NCBI RefSeq assembly: GCF_024586455.1
Contig: NC_065923.1
Span: forward strand, 50,600,264-50,664,263
Reading direction: 5' to 3'
Length of the DNA: 64,000 nt
Source: Bactrocera neohumeralis
Taxonomy: Eukaryota; Arthropoda; Insecta; Diptera; Tephritidae
Shown: piece after piece, positions 1 to 13,000 of the stretch
Position numbering within the stretch: position 1 is the stretch's first letter
How the letters are laid out: every line of letters starts with the position of its first letter
Position numbers and translations under genes: made by a program
Notes under the pieces: generated by a model
Seen by the model: only the letters and a program-made list of their open reading frames with translations
What the model was told of the DNA's origin: nothing
Databases searched by the model: none

Positions 1-233
1 CATATAAATTTGTAAATATTTGAGGAATCTTAGTGAAACTTATACAGCTAAACTAATATACCGCCAATATACCCGATTTCCTGACTTACTACCTGATTTT
101 AAACCGTTTAAGTTGGTCCAACTAACTATTATTTTAATTAAATTAAGTAGAGATCTTTTGTTATATTGGTCTTTAACTTGGAACTTCTCTTTTTAAACGA
201 GTAAGGTTTTTTAAATTTTATTTGTATTTTCAG

Positions 234-315
234 ATCATCAGTGGAAAGATTTTCGGAAGAAGAGTTCGAAGTCAACTTCCTTCGTGCAGTGACTCCATTA
301 TTTAACGAATCATGA
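234..315 (+). CDS. Terminal coding exon of an unidentified gene
   Basis: A pyrimidine-rich tract ending in CAG at 231-233 is followed by an open stretch that reads, from 235, SSVERFSEEEFEVNFLRAV and on to a TGA at 313-315. The acidic, non-repetitive composition looks like a real protein C-terminus. No convincing upstream exon lies in bases 1-230, so the rest of the gene would be outside the window. An AATAAA at 580-585 could serve its 3' end. The product is not recognised, and one short exon without its partners is weak evidence. Confidence 0.4.
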
Positions 316-820
316 AGTGCATTCCCGACTTCCTATAAAATCAAATAGATGTTGACTTGATTGTTTTTAAATAATTTTGTAAGATAAGTATATTGTGATT
401 TATCTCCTTTTTGGAAAAAGAAATTAAATCCAAGATATATTAATTTATATGTTTTTATAATGCATTGAATATTTAAATTCATGTACGTTCAGTTTTTTTT
501 ATTCTGACTGCAAGGCTTTGGAAAAAAGTAAATTATACGATATAACAATGTTTTTGTTTTTCCTGTTTAAAAAATTAAAAATAAATAATCTTAGCAAGAA
601 AAGGACTTAGTTTTTTAATCATGTTACAACAGAGCAAACTAGTCGACAAGTATTTTGAAGATACAAAAGTCGTGAATTTTTTTGTTTAACTTTAAAATGG
701 CTTTTTAAAAACTTCTTATAAATTCTTTCAACTAATAAAAACGTCGAAGTCACCAATTAAATATTATTTTATAAAAACTTAAAAATAGTTATTAATTTCA
801 TGAGTTGATATACAAACATA
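316..820. other. AT-rich 3' flank, no gene seen
   Basis: AT-rich sequence between the terminal exon and the first LINE copy. The only notable site is AATAAA at 580-585 on the plus strand, a candidate polyadenylation signal for the exon ending at 315. Confidence 0.5.
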
Positions 821-821
821 C

Positions 822-2462
822 ATCTTCTTCTTCTTAATTGGCGTAGAAACCGCTTAAGCGATTATAGCCGAGTTAACAACAGCGCGCCAGTCGTTTCTTC
901 TTTTCGCTACGTGGCGCCAATTGGATATTCCAAGCGAAGCCAGGTCCTTCTCCACTTGGTCCTTCCAACGGAGTGGAGGTCTTCCTCTTCCTCTGCTTCC
1001 CCCGGCAGGTACTGCATCGAATACTTTCAGAGCTGGAGTGTTTTCGTCCATCCGGACAACATGACCTAGCCAGCGTAGTCGCTGTCTTTTAATTCGCTGA
1101 ACTATGTCGATGTCGTCGTATATCTCGTACAGCTCATCGTTCCATCGAATGCGGTATTCGCCGTGGCTAACGCGCAAAGGACCATAAATCTTTCGCAGAA
1201 CTTTTCTCTCGAAAACTCGCAACGTCGACTCATCAGTTGTTGACATCGTCCAAGACTCTGCACCATACAGCAGGACGGGAATTATGAGTGACTTATAGAG
1301 TTTAGCTTTTGTTCGTCGAGAGAGGACTTTGCTTCTCAATTGCCTACTCAGTCCGAAGTAGCACCTGTTGGCAAGAGTTATCCTGCGTTGGATTTCTAGA
1401 CTGACATTGTTGGTGGTGTTTACGCTGGTTCCAAGATAGACGAAATTATCTACGACTTCAAAGTTATGACTGTCAACAGTGACGTGTGTGCCAAGTCGCG
1501 AGTGCGACGACTGTTTGTTTGATGACAGGAGATATTTCGTCTTGCCCTCGTTCACTGCCAGACCCATTTTCTGTGCTTCCTTGTCCAGCCTGGAGAAAGC
1601 AGAACTAACGGCGCGGGTGTTGAGGCCGATGATATCAATATCAAAAGCAGGTTGAAAAAGTCGCACGATAGGGAATCGCCTTGTCTGAAACCTCGTTTGG
1701 TATCGAACGGCTCGGAGACGTCCTTACCGATCCTGACGGAGTTTTTGGTGTCACTCAACGTCAGTTTACACAGCCGTATTAGTTTTGCGGGGATACCAAA
1801 TTCAGACATCGCGGCATAAAGGCAGCTCCTTTTCGTGCTGTCGAAAGCAGCTTTGAAATCGACGAAGAGGTGGTGTGTGTCGATTCTCCTTTCACGGGCC
1901 TTTTCCAAGATTTGGCGCATGGTGAATATCTGGTTGGTTGTTGATTTGCCAGGTCTAAAGCCACACTGATAAGGTCCAATCAGTTTGTTTGTGGGCTTTA
2001 ATCTTTCGCACAATACGCTCAATAGAACCTTATATGCGATGTTGAGGAGGCTAATCCCACGGTAATTGGCGCAGATTGTGGGGTCTCCTTTTTTATGGAT
2101 TGGGCATAGCACACTTAAATTCCAATCGTTGGGCATGCTTTCGTCCGACCATATTTTACAAAGAAGCTGATGCATGCACCTTATCAGTTCTTCGCCGCCG
2201 TGTTTGAATAGCTCGGCCGGCAATCCGTCGGCCCCTGCCGCTTTGTTGTTCTTCAGGCGGGCAATTGCTATTCGAACTTCTTCATGGTCGGGTAATGGAA
2301 CGTCTGCTCCATCGTCATCGATTGGGGAATCGGGTTCGCCTCCTCCTGGCGTTGTGCGTTCACTGCCATTCAGCAGGCTGGAGAAGTGTTCCCTCCATAA
2401 TTTAAGTATGCTCTGGGCATCAGTGACTAGATCACCTTTGGGGGTTGTACAAGAGTACGCTC
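822..2462 (-). mobile_element. RTE-like non-LTR retrotransposon, copy 1 (reverse transcriptase part)
   Basis: Two overlapping open frames on the minus strand (2223-1552 and 1666-854) together encode a LINE reverse transcriptase. Fingers and palm motifs are present: NYRGISLLN, FRPGKSTTNQIF, VDFKAAFDSTK and GFRQGDSLSCDFFNLLL. The C-terminal region has LYGAESW, RLRWLGHVVRM and GRGRPPLRWKDQVEKD, typical of RTE-like elements. At about 1650 the frame jumps from FNLLL directly to DIDIIGL, so an internal deletion removed the YADD catalytic loop. The plus-strand right edge near 2462 lacks the endonuclease, so the copy is 5' truncated. The low-coordinate end (about 822-900) matches fragments near 12.8 and 60.0 kb and is the family's 3' end. 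Clade is inferred from motif style. Confidence 0.85.
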
Positions 2463-3560
2463 ATACAAGCATACATACATATAAGTATATGATACTTAGA
2501 ACCACAAAGAATACCAAGTTAAAACTTAACAAAAGTGAAGAAAGGAGACTTTATTTAAATGTATGACCCCCTTTGGCTGCACTAATTTTGTGACTCGGTA
2601 CTGAATTCACAAAATTTTATGTAATCTGAAGATGTTTTTTTTCCAAAAGAAAGTTACCTCAGAAGCTGTTTCATCTCTAAGTTTATTTCGCAAAACAGTT
2701 CTTTTGGGTTTCAAAAAGCGCAGATGTCCCCAATAATATTTCAATTAAGATTTTGAGATTAATTTTCCGAAATGGTAACATCATTATATTACTGAATTTT
2801 ACAAAATTGCTAAATTTTACTCAATGGACTTTCATTTGTCCATAGAACGCTTCTCCAGCGCTCATTTGGCTTGTTAAAATGTTCCTTTGCGAATGACCAT
2901 CCTTTGAGCTTGTTTTTCTTTGATAATTACCACAAATCCTTGTCTTCAAAACTACTACTTTAATATGTCACCGGACTGTAAGTTAACTGATTTGTTTTTT
3001 CGACGCCAATTCCGATGCTCTGCAATAGCGCGAGGTTTTTTTTTAAATTCTTATTAGAAAAATTCGGCCATGAGTTGAGCCAGACCTCGTTACGTTTCTT
3101 ATGCTATTATGCATTTTAAATTCACACTGATAGTTAGTCAATAGAGTACAGTTTGAACAGTACATTGAACTCATTTGCAATGTATTTTATTGCCGTTCCA
3201 TCGTTAATGACGATATTGTGGCGAACACGAATACTTGAACAAAACAAAATTGATGACTTAACTAGCACCTGTAATGGGCAATGGGCTTGTTGATGCGAAA
3301 ACTTAGTATATCCCTTCTAAACGATAACCTCACGTTCACGCGATATTCCCTGTTTATTGCGAAAGAGACTGACTACCGAGCAAAACCAAGGTAAGTTTAA
3401 CCTTATCATCAGCGCGGAGAAAACTCCTACCTGCTGTCAGTCTAGAGGGAATAGTTGAACTACGCTCGGTTGCAGAAGGCCAATCATCTACTCATTCACC
3501 ATCTTGGTTACAGAAATCGTAACAAACAAAGATACGTATAATTATGATCAATTTGCGATC
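2463..3560. other. Intergenic, no gene recognised
   Basis: No conserved coding motif, RNA gene or clear repeat boundary was found. The stretch is AT-rich with scattered short frames. Confidence 0.4.
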
Positions 3561-3574
3561 TGCAGCATGGAGAA

Positions 3575-4250
3575 AGGATCGGGAATAGGAACATGGGATG
3601 TGCTTTCACTGTTGGAACCGACTGCGTAAAGAGATTAAATGGGTAGATTCGTGTGAGGTTAAATTAATTAATTCTTGCGAACTAACTCACTAAAAAAAGA
3701 GAAAAGGGCGTCGGCGTGTCGCGACTTTCATGCTACGGAAAGTACACTCGGATAGAACATCTTGGTGAGGCTGCGTACAAGAGCACGAAACAAGACCATA
3801 ACTCAGAAGATTGTCTCAACGAAGTTAGGAAATGTTGAAGCTAAGAAAGTATTTTACAGCTGCGTCAGTATTGAATTATGTAATTAAGGGTGATATATTA
3901 ATTTTGATCTGTGGTATGAATGCTCAAGTGACCAATCAAAAGCTCATCCACAAAATAACACGTGTTCGGGTGAGTGAGAATCAAACTTATCAGATAGCTT
4001 TAAGTCGTAAGTGGCTTGACTACCTTATGCAGTCCTAGCTTCTGTCACGTATGGAATAAGTGTGGAGCTGATGTTGCAAGCGATCATCATCTCATTTTTA
4101 AAGCCAGATTTAAAGTAGCTGCTGCTAGCGACTCGAAAGAAAAGATACAAAACAATTTTGATCTACAGGAGCGGAAGGACGAATTACCCTGGGCGAAATT
4201 TTTCGAATCGTGTACCATAATGCAGCTGCAGCAACAAAACATACGTTAAC
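3575..4250 (+). pseudogene. Decayed LINE endonuclease domain
   Basis: The segment near 3586 reads IGTWDVLSLLEPTA, the start motif of the exonuclease-endonuclease-phosphatase domain of RTE-like elements, followed by a stop. Near 4070 the frame reads NKCGADVASDHHLIFKARF, which carries the domain's SDHH motif. Spacing between the two is shorter than normal and the frame is interrupted. It differs from the RTE family at 0.8, 21.4 and 60.5 kb, so it represents a separate lineage. Confidence 0.65.
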
Positions 4251-4379
4251 AAGCGACAATTCCCACAATAGCCGCTTCTACGTTACCGCAATTAACCGCG
4301 ATTTTATCCGGCCAAGGGCTGTTGTTTCGAGGTTAAGATTGACATCACTGGAGCACTCCTAGCAGCAGGGTTGTCCGTA

Positions 4380-5525
4380 TCCTCCTGACTCATGCTGGCA
4401 TTAAGTAAAACCCAAGCCCGAAGGAATTTTTCAGCTGCTTTTGCCTAGAAGGCTCCATCCGTACTCCACCTGGTTAGGTGCAATACATGCAATGAATGGA
4501 GCCATCTTAAGACCTGCTCAAGCATTAAAATATACAGGGAGTGGACCACAAGGGATAAACATGCTGATGCTAAAGCACCTAGGCTCGACTAAAGTAAGCT
4601 TTTTAACCAAGGTCCATAACCTGTCAATGACCACTCTTCAAATACTTGATGTGTGAAAAATTGCAAGAGTGGTCCTACTACTGAAACCTAGAAAACTCGC
4701 CAACAAAAGGGAGTCTTATCACCCAATAGCTCTCCTTTCTTAAATAGTGAAGTCACTTGAAGCCTTGCTAGTCATTCACCGTCATTGTCGACATTTACTA
4801 ACTACCTGAGTCTAACAGACCAGCAGCATGGCTTCCCCGAAGTGCACACCTCCACCACAGCACTTAGCGTCATAAACGCCCAGATAGTTCATGATATAAA
4901 CCAAAAGCCCCCCCGTTAAAAGCCTTTGACACCGTCAACTCCACAACGCTACTTGAAGACATTGAACAATCCACGCTTCCTCCAGGAATTTATATCACCT
5001 TATTCAGGGATGATCGCACGCTATTGACGACAGGCAATGAAATCGATGGCATGTACTCAAAGGTAAACGGCTATCTCTCCGACCTTTATCGCTTCTTCTT
5101 TGCAAGGAACCAAGCTCAGAACACTGCTCTTCGGATTATAACAGGATGATTCTTGATATCTCGGGTCGTACATTTACAGAGAGGTCCGTATGTTTCCAGT
5201 TAAGGAACATAACAAACTTTTCTCCATGCAGTTTCTGCGGATGTTTTCGCAGAGAAACTACAGTGACCCTTGCGGAGCTTCGTTCTGGATACTGTTGCAG
5301 GTTAAACTCGTGCTTATACAGAATCAACCCCGATATACCATGCAACGAGCTCCCACACGACTCTAACGAGCACTTTGCGTACCCACCTAATTATACTCAT
5401 CTAACACCCCTCTCTTTATGGTCCGACCCCGCCGAAACCGATATAGCAACAAAAAAACGACTTGAAAATGATGAAGATGTTTATGTGAACAGCAGTGGAA
5501 GGTCTCATCGGTTTCAATTAATATA
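4380..5525 (+). mobile_element. Jockey-type non-LTR retrotransposon fragment
   Basis: Frames on the plus strand show, in order: a zinc-knuckle-like stretch (RCNTCNEWSHLKTCS near 4470); the reverse transcriptase start (GPQGINMLMLKHLGS near 4545; later ANKRESYHPIALLS); the palm segment KAFDTVNSTTLLEDIEQ near 4920; and, after a deletion, the C-terminal part RRETTVTLAELRSGYCC near 5250 followed by HLTPLSLWSDPAETD. Several frameshifts and stops interrupt it, and the YADD region is missing. The motif set matches Jockey-clade reverse transcriptases of flies. The zinc-knuckle part recurs alone at 41.1 kb. Confidence 0.75.
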
Positions 5526-5639
5526 AAAGAAAAGAGAAAAAAACAACAAATAATAAGATCCTCCAAGGCGATTTGTTGGATGATTGTACCACAGCCTTGT
5601 AATAAACGATCCTGCATTTCTGGAAGATATATTGTTTAA

Positions 5640-5740
5640 TAAAAAAGTTTTCCATACGATCGTTTAATTTGTAATCAGCTATATGCTATAGTGATCCGAT
5701 ATCGGCGGTTCCTACAAATGAGCAGCTTTTTAAGTAGAAA
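5640..5740 (+). repeat. Fragment of the CCGATATCGG dispersed repeat
   Basis: The stretch contains TATATGCTATAGTGATCCG and ACAAATGAGCAGCTTTTT. The same string pair recurs at 13.4 kb and, inverted, at 50.6 kb. It is a small piece of a longer dispersed family described at 13020. Confidence 0.6.
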
Positions 5741-5744
5741 AGGT

Positions 5745-6397
5745 ATATACTCCAGCAAAACGGTATTACTGAGTTTACGTTTACATGCAAAGCTGGAAAA
5801 GTTTTTGAGAAGAGAGGCAGTTCACATCACTGTATATTTGCGTAAAAGGTGTCTAATGCAGGTTATCAATGGATGGTATTGGTATTGTTACTACATGTCT
5901 GTCTCAGGTATTAGGGCATTAGGTGAAAATCAAGCGCTGAGCGTTGAAAAATATTGTTGTGAGCTTTCAAATTTATTAGTTGAATTCTGTGAAAGATTTA
6001 CAGTATTAAACACACTTCAAGAAAGTTTTGACATTTTCGTAGCTCCTTTTACTTTCGATGTTCGCAATGCACCACAGGAGTTACAGCTTGAACTAATAGA
6101 TCTGCAGTGCTCTACACTAATTTAAAAAATAAGTTTGCGCAAACTTCAGACAGAATTACTTTTTATAAAGATCTTTGTGTAAAGAAATATCCTTGTTTGA
6201 AACTTTTTGCTTCGAAAATTATATCTATGTTTGGAAGCACCTACACTTGTGAACAATTTTTTTCAATAATGAAATTAAACAAACATAAAATAAGAAGTAG
6301 GTTATCTGATTTAAATTTTGGTACAATAATGTGCGTAGCTACAGCAAATGAGATAAAATCAAACATAGAATTTATTATGTCAAATAAAATAAATTAA
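5745..6397 (+). pseudogene. hAT-superfamily transposase, C-terminal part
   Basis: Two plus-strand frames (5691-6125 and 6107-6397) join across a frameshift near 6105. The first has ELSNLLVEFCERFTVLN, FDIFVAPFTFDVRNAPQE and LQLELIDLQC. The second has CLKLFASKIISMFGSTYTCE, QFFSIMKLNKHKIRSRLSD and ends at a stop. This order is characteristic of hAT transposases domesticated as GTF2IRD2/ZBED-like proteins, with the C-terminal dimerisation region intact in sequence. The N-terminal zinc finger and catalytic core are missing, so this is a relic. Confidence 0.75.
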
Positions 6398-6730
6398 ATG
6401 CTGTTATAAAGACATATTAAAAAAATCATTACTAAAATAAAATATTTATTATACTTTTTGTTATTTGTCTTACATTTTATAAATTTATAGTAGTTACAAA
6501 GAAACTTAAAATTGTTAGGCAATTTTACAGTTATTACCCACAGTGCAACTTTCCATATATGCGCGCGCTCTCATTTGTAAACATGGTGTGGCAAAATACG
6601 TTACTCTCATTTGTAAATAAGGAGTGGTAAAATACGTTGCTCTCACTTCCCTCTTCATGTTTGCCCGGGATGATCCCCTTATCTAGCCCTCAAAATGTGC
6701 ACTCGTGCCCGAACGTGCAAAACGCCACTG
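6398..6730 (+). mobile_element. hAT element 3' end with terminal repeat
   Basis: Downstream of the transposase relic there is a 36-bp direct repeat in two copies (6567-6602 and 6603-6638) and then GCAAAACGCCACTG ending at 6730. Reversed, this begins CAGTGGCG, the usual start of a hAT terminal inverted repeat. No matching 5' terminus was found, so the element is truncated. It ends about 130 bp beyond the stop codon of the gene at 6858, probably within that gene's 3' region. Confidence 0.55.
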
Positions 6731-6857
6731 AGAGCTAATATGCTAGAATATAAAAATACCTAAATTGGTTTGAAACTCAGAGATCTGATTCTAATTCTTA
6801 TATTTAAAAAACTCATATAGATATGTTGTTATCTCATACATATCCAATGATTCATAA

Positions 6858-7000
6858 TTATTCAATGTTTTGAATATTCGTGTGCTGCGAAGTGTATCCT
6901 TGTAAACCTTGAGCTTGAACTCTTGAAGGTCGACAGGAGAGCAGTTGAATTGCTTCCGTCAACCCATCGTGACTTGTTGCATAAGATTGCCAGTTTAGAT
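6858..7000 (-). CDS. Exon 6 (terminal) of the 426-residue gene
   Basis: Acceptor ATTTTAG at 7001-7007. The first two bases complete a codon begun with G in exon 5. The frame includes SHDGLTEAIQLLSCRPS and stops at TAA 6860-6858. Confidence 0.8.
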
Positions 7001-10000
7001 CTAAAATGGAAAATCGAAAATTGTTAATAAAAATTTCATAAAGTTCCCTGTTTTTTTTAACGCACCAGGTGTATTAGATACGCTTCTATCAGAACACGGC
7101 GTTTTATGATTAAGTAAGTTGATATTATTTATGGGCATTATTCGAGTTTGATACCATGTAACTGTATTTTGATCCGTTTTTACCGCTTCCCATGGCATAG
7201 ACCATCGTCTCATTTGATTTTCGGCATCGGTCGAATTTTCATCTATCACTTCACCTGCAGCGGCTTCAGACCATCTACGTTGACCGTTCAAAGGGAATAA
7301 GGGAATATTCAGTGGAGACCTCTCTCCTCTAGCAAACGGACTTTTCATTGCTAGCAAATGCCCTGGATTTGGTAGTGGTCCTTTGGTGTTTTCAAATATA
7401 GCCTGCAGCGGCGAAGGTCCGCGAGTTGGATCCATCGAATCTATAAAATATGTAAATAAATGAAAATGTCGGTTTATTAAAACTTAAAAATAAAGTTTTG
7501 TGGTATTTTCTATAAATTAATGTAGGAAATTTCTAATCAAATTAATTATACAAAATATATGTGCTATGTGGTTAAAACGTATTTGGTACACGTATTCCAT
7601 TTACAAGCATGTTGGGGATCTTCTTATGATTAAATCGATTACAAGCGAACTACTCAATAAAAAGGTTAAGTCATATTTCCTAATCATCTGTCGATGATTT
7701 GATATACGTAGAAATATTAATATCAATGTGCTTAAATTTTCCCAATTTTATTTAGTATTTATGAACAAACCGATATCAAGCAAACCTTCAAACCAAACAC
7801 TTGCTTTTACTTGAACTTCGTTCAAGGGTGGAAAAAACTACGGTATTTCTTCATTTATTAATCAATTACACCTCGTACTCGGACTTGGTTTGGTCTCTGC
7901 GAAATCGCTGGGTCAATACAGATTCAGCTGTCCAAATACGATAATTTTCATAACCTTAGTCTTTGGGATTAGTCATGAAACGTAACCTCTCGCCTGATAA
8001 CAAAACAAGCTGGAAAGTGCTAATTTTTGAATATTATTATTTTTTTTTACCTTTTTGGACATTGAAATTTCGTCGTATATATCGAAATTAAGTTTCAAAA
8101 TATTATACTTACTTGTGGATTGATCTAGTTGCTGGCCAGTTAAAGAACTTTGGAAATGTGACCGCTGTTCTGTTATGCAACTACCTCTAGAGGTGTCTGT
8201 TTTGTTAATTCCACCAAAGTTCGGTGAGGGAGTTTGAGATCGAGCGTCAGTGTTTAATCTGCTAATAAATACATAATTTACGGATAATTTATTAGCTATT
8301 TATGGGTATGAGAATAAAAATATATAATTATCGAATCTAAGGTTTAAAATTGAATGTTGAACAAAATAATATTTCATATTTCTACCGAAATCACACAACC
8401 ACTACATCAACACACCACTCTACAACGCACAACACTGACACATTCCAATGCACCACACCAAGAACACCACACACGATGACATCACAGCGATTCTCACCTC
8501 TTTACACTGGCCAACCAACAAAAGGTATTGACAACTCGATTGGAGCTTCTTTCTCGATACAACGATCCTGCGAAAACAACGTTTTGATTACTCTGTTTTG
8601 ATCGGTCTCTCAGAATTTAAAAAATAGTGCAACGTTGTTCTTAGTTAAAGTGGTAAGTCCGCCTCCAAATTGGGTAGGATATTCAGTGGGTATCATTATC
8701 AAATACAATAAAAAAATGTGGCAATAGTGTTTAAAAGACTGTGAATAATATCATAAATTGGTAACTGCTACCTACTGAAGCCACTAGAGCCAATATTTTA
8801 TAAAATATTTCAAATCAGTTATTTTGTACAAACTTTTTACTTAGTTTTGTAATATTTTTTACTTAAATTTGTAATATTCTCTGATCAATTTTTTCAAATC
8901 TGATCTGATTTTTGTGAATCCGACAAATACTTTTCGAGTTATTCGATAATTAGCAAAGAATTTTCAGGTGCTGTGGAACGTTCGTATAAGACTTCAAATA
9001 CATTTTTCCCAAGATAACTTGTGACCACTGTACCTCGAAAACCACTCGGTAAATCTCAATGAAATTTATACAGCTTTTTAAATATGAACAATTAGTGCCT
9101 GATAGAATGATTTTTTTTTTCGATTTTTTATAAACAATTAACCTTTGGATTTTTTTCGAAAATCTGAAACAAAATTTCTTCAGGCCACCGTTTTGTTCAT
9201 TTAAAAAACAAGCTACTAGATTATAACTTAATAAAACATTTTTTTTCGATTGATTTAAGATGGATCTCCAAGGATTAGTGATAGTCAAATTTCTGTTACG
9301 TCAAGTCGCTTTTATAAAATAAAATTCTTATATAAAATTGTAACTTTTTCATGTCTCTGACTACATCTACCCCTTAACAATTATAAATAGGTAAGTTATG
9401 ACAGTCCATGTCAGCCATCACAACGATGGCGGGAACGAACTGGCAACTGTTCGCCCCTGTTGCTGTTGGAAGGTATCGCTGTCTGACTTCTTACGTAGGT
9501 TGTCTTTTATATTTGGCGCGTCTCGATTGGTCTAGAGAAATGCTAACAAAATACGATAGCGGTGTTTTGAAATACGTCTATGACATCGTCACAGGTGATG
9601 AATTGTGGATTTACGCGTATGAAAAGTCAACATCAGTCGACTGTATGAGCCGAATCCAACAAAGTTGGTCGCGCACAAAGCACTTCCAAGCAAATTGCTG
9701 CTTTTTTTTTGGAAAAACTTGACATGTCGCAACCATACCACTGGAACAACGCAGAGCACCACAACACAACCATTTTTTGCCAGTTTTCTTTCATAGAATC
9801 AGGAAAACCAACCACTGAACACGGTTCACTCTTCACCAGGACGATGTGAGCTCTCACACAATGACTGAAACAAGTCAAGTTCATAGTTGGGTGTTCGGGG
9901 CTTCTGAATAGTACAGCATTTAAATGAAGAGTCTTACCGCCGTTGGGGATCCAAAACAGACTGGAAGTATGGCTAGAAAGAAAAGAAGGGAAAGCGATGC

Positions 10001-13000
10001 CAAAAGTAGAGCTGCCAACTCTAAGCTTGAACCGCCAGTCAAGGGACAACTGAAAAGGCTAAGCAGAGAGCAGAAGACAAAGCTAAATGATGTGGCCTGG
10101 AACCGCATTAACATTGGTGAGATGACGGAGATCCCAAAATAAAAATTTCCAGTGCTCAATGGAAATGGGTGCAAGCGCGCTGATAAATGGGCCACACGAG
10201 GTGCTCCTAAGCAATCCGGATCCGTCATTGTCATGGTAACAGTTGAATTATGTGCGTTTATCTTTAATTAGTCTAGCGCAACAGCGGTAGAAGGCTTTTC
10301 GGATCAACGATATATTGAATATATAGTTAAAGAAATTGTAGACAGCGTCAACAATTTCAGGAATCATAAGAAAACGAACTGACAGGTGTAAACGCTAAAA
10401 AAAAGTATTCCTATGACTCCTCAACTACAACTAAAGAACAATAAAAAAACCGCCTTGTTAAACGGTTCACGGAATCTTGCCGACAAGCATTAGAGGTGGC
10501 TTGACCAATAGCACCGACCTTCATGATGGTCATCCGAAATTGAAAAATTACAGGAAGCAATTTAATTTAGCTAAACCAACCCAAGATGAAGAGGATTGAA
10601 ATAATTATTACATCGTTCTGAGATCAAACAAAAAAGAGTAAGGAAAAGCGGAAGAGAAACTCTTGGAAATCTTTTTGTAATGATATCGAAACTACGGCGA
10701 AATTCTCGGCTAAAATTATTGCACAGTCGATGCATAACATTGAGTACCTTCAAACGCAAGACCATAACAGTGAAGACTACCTACTAATGGATACTCCCTT
10801 CCCAGGTCTCTCTGAAAATCATACGGTTGAGTACGGACAATGGAATAAAGAGAGATTCTTGTAGATACAGTGTCAAAAAACAATGTGTACGACAAGCAGT
10901 TTCAAGCCTATTTAAATTAATAGGACTGTATTATTTTAAATACAAGTTCATATGTATACATTAAAAATAGGCGGCAGAAATCCTCTTAGCGGTGTCCTCC
11001 TTGTCGATGTCCTTGGGCGACGCTGACGTCATCATCACAGCATCTGGACTAGTTTCTAGAGCAGGTCTTGGCGGTGCGAGCAGGCGGCGTCAAACGAAGA
11101 ACGTTTTTGATATAACACTAAAAGGTTTGCAAAATAATAATGAAAATTGGAATGGGCTTCGTACATCCTAGTTTTTTGATCATAGTCATGTGAGATTTCA
11201 AATAGAATTCTCAAACTGAGATCTGTATTTAATTAAACTTGAGGTGACTCGAAGCTGCCTTGTTGGATCAATTAGGCGTAATGCTAAGGACCTCTACAAA
11301 TTGGGCAAGCTAACCGATGATGAGTTCTGATAGGAGGAATATAAAGATATACATAAGGAGTATACAAAGAATATTCGTAAAGACAGTGTAGTCACCCCGG
11401 TGATTTGATTTACGTAGTCTGTCTGTACCTGGATTGGTTTTCAATGTTAAAAATAACAAAACTATTATACACTCTGCAAAATATTACGTGTATAAAAATA
11501 CGACGAAATACATTTGCAATGCAACCAAAAAGATATTTGAAATTAGTGTCCTGTAACAAATAAGGAAGATATAAACTCGGTTGTAGCCGAACGTTTCAAA
11601 TTATTGCAATTTTGTAACGGTTAAATGTGGAGAAATATTTTCAGAGGTTGGCTAGACTTCATATATATAATCTTAAATTATGTTGCATGTGAATTCCACA
11701 TTCGATATTTGACGAAATTGAGAATAAAATGCAAGATATTTAATTATTCATAAATATTTATTTTGTCGCCTTCAAAGTAATCCCCACCAGATATAATATA
11801 CTTATGCCAGCGATTTTTCCAGTCCTCGAAACACTTTTCATAACCACTTTTTGGGATGGTCTTCAGCGAATTTTGATTTATCTCTTCGATCGACTGAAAA
11901 CGGGTTCACGGGTTACACGGAGTGGCAATTTTAATTTAAGGAACAAGAAAATATCACACGGAGCCAAATATGATGAAAACGGTGGTGGATCAATGATATT
12001 TCATTGCGTGTTTGGGTTTAAATTCGGTCACAATCTTTCGACGGATGTTCTCAAATAGATCTAATTATTGACCGTTTGTCCCTCCGGAACAAATTCATGA
12101 TGCACCAAACCACGAATATCGCAAAAAAAAAACAATTAGCAACACCTTGATTTTTGAGCGGCTTTGGAGTGGTGTTCATGGGTTCGGCTCGATTTTCCCC
12201 TCCATTTCCACGTTTGTTGACTTGTTTGTATGTCAAACTCATAAACCCATGTCACATTGGCAGTTATAATGGTCTCCATGAATGTGGGATCGAAATTCAC
12301 ACGATCAAGCACGACCAAAGAGGCCTATTTACGGTACTCTTTTTGAAAAAGATATAGCGTTTCATAGCCAAAATAATCACCAAAATAACTTCAACGGACT
12401 CGAGAGAGATGTCGAACTCTCTTACCATCTTTCTAACACTTGCCTAACGATTTCAAACACTATTTGATTCACTTTTTTTTGTTTCATCAGTTGAAGAGGT
12501 CGAAGGTCGTCCAGAACGAAACATGTTTCAACGAACTCGAGACCGTTTTGAAGGCCTTGCACCACTCGTAGGCTTGTGGTTTTCATACAACTGAATTGTT
12601 GGAACGCAACGATTCCGCACACGACATTTGGTTAGAAATACAAAATTTGGGACAAATTCTTTGTCCGATATTTTTATCCAATGTAAAAATCGCAACGCAC
12701 TACTGAGATGTACCCACTTAAGCAGCTGCTGTAAACAAACTGGTTGATAGATCGCGCTCATATTTGGCATAATAATTAAAGATAATCCTACCAAATTAGC
12801 AAAATAAATTTTTTAGAAACATCATTTCTTCTTCACTGGCGTAGTTAACAATAGCGCGCCAGTAGTGAGAATTCGAAGGGAAGGTAGATCCTTCTCCACC
12901 TGATCTTTCCAACGAGGAGGAGGTAATATCATTTACTCGGGGAATTAAATTACAATTTCCGAGTGCTTTTTTTGTCATAATATAATAACACTACAAAACG

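Noticed and set aside
2174..2566. 130-codon plus-strand frame
   Set aside because: Antisense to the RTE reverse transcriptase; no independent support.
8350..8601. 83-codon plus-strand frame
   Set aside because: Encodes low-complexity Thr/His from a CA-rich tract inside an intron; no conserved features.
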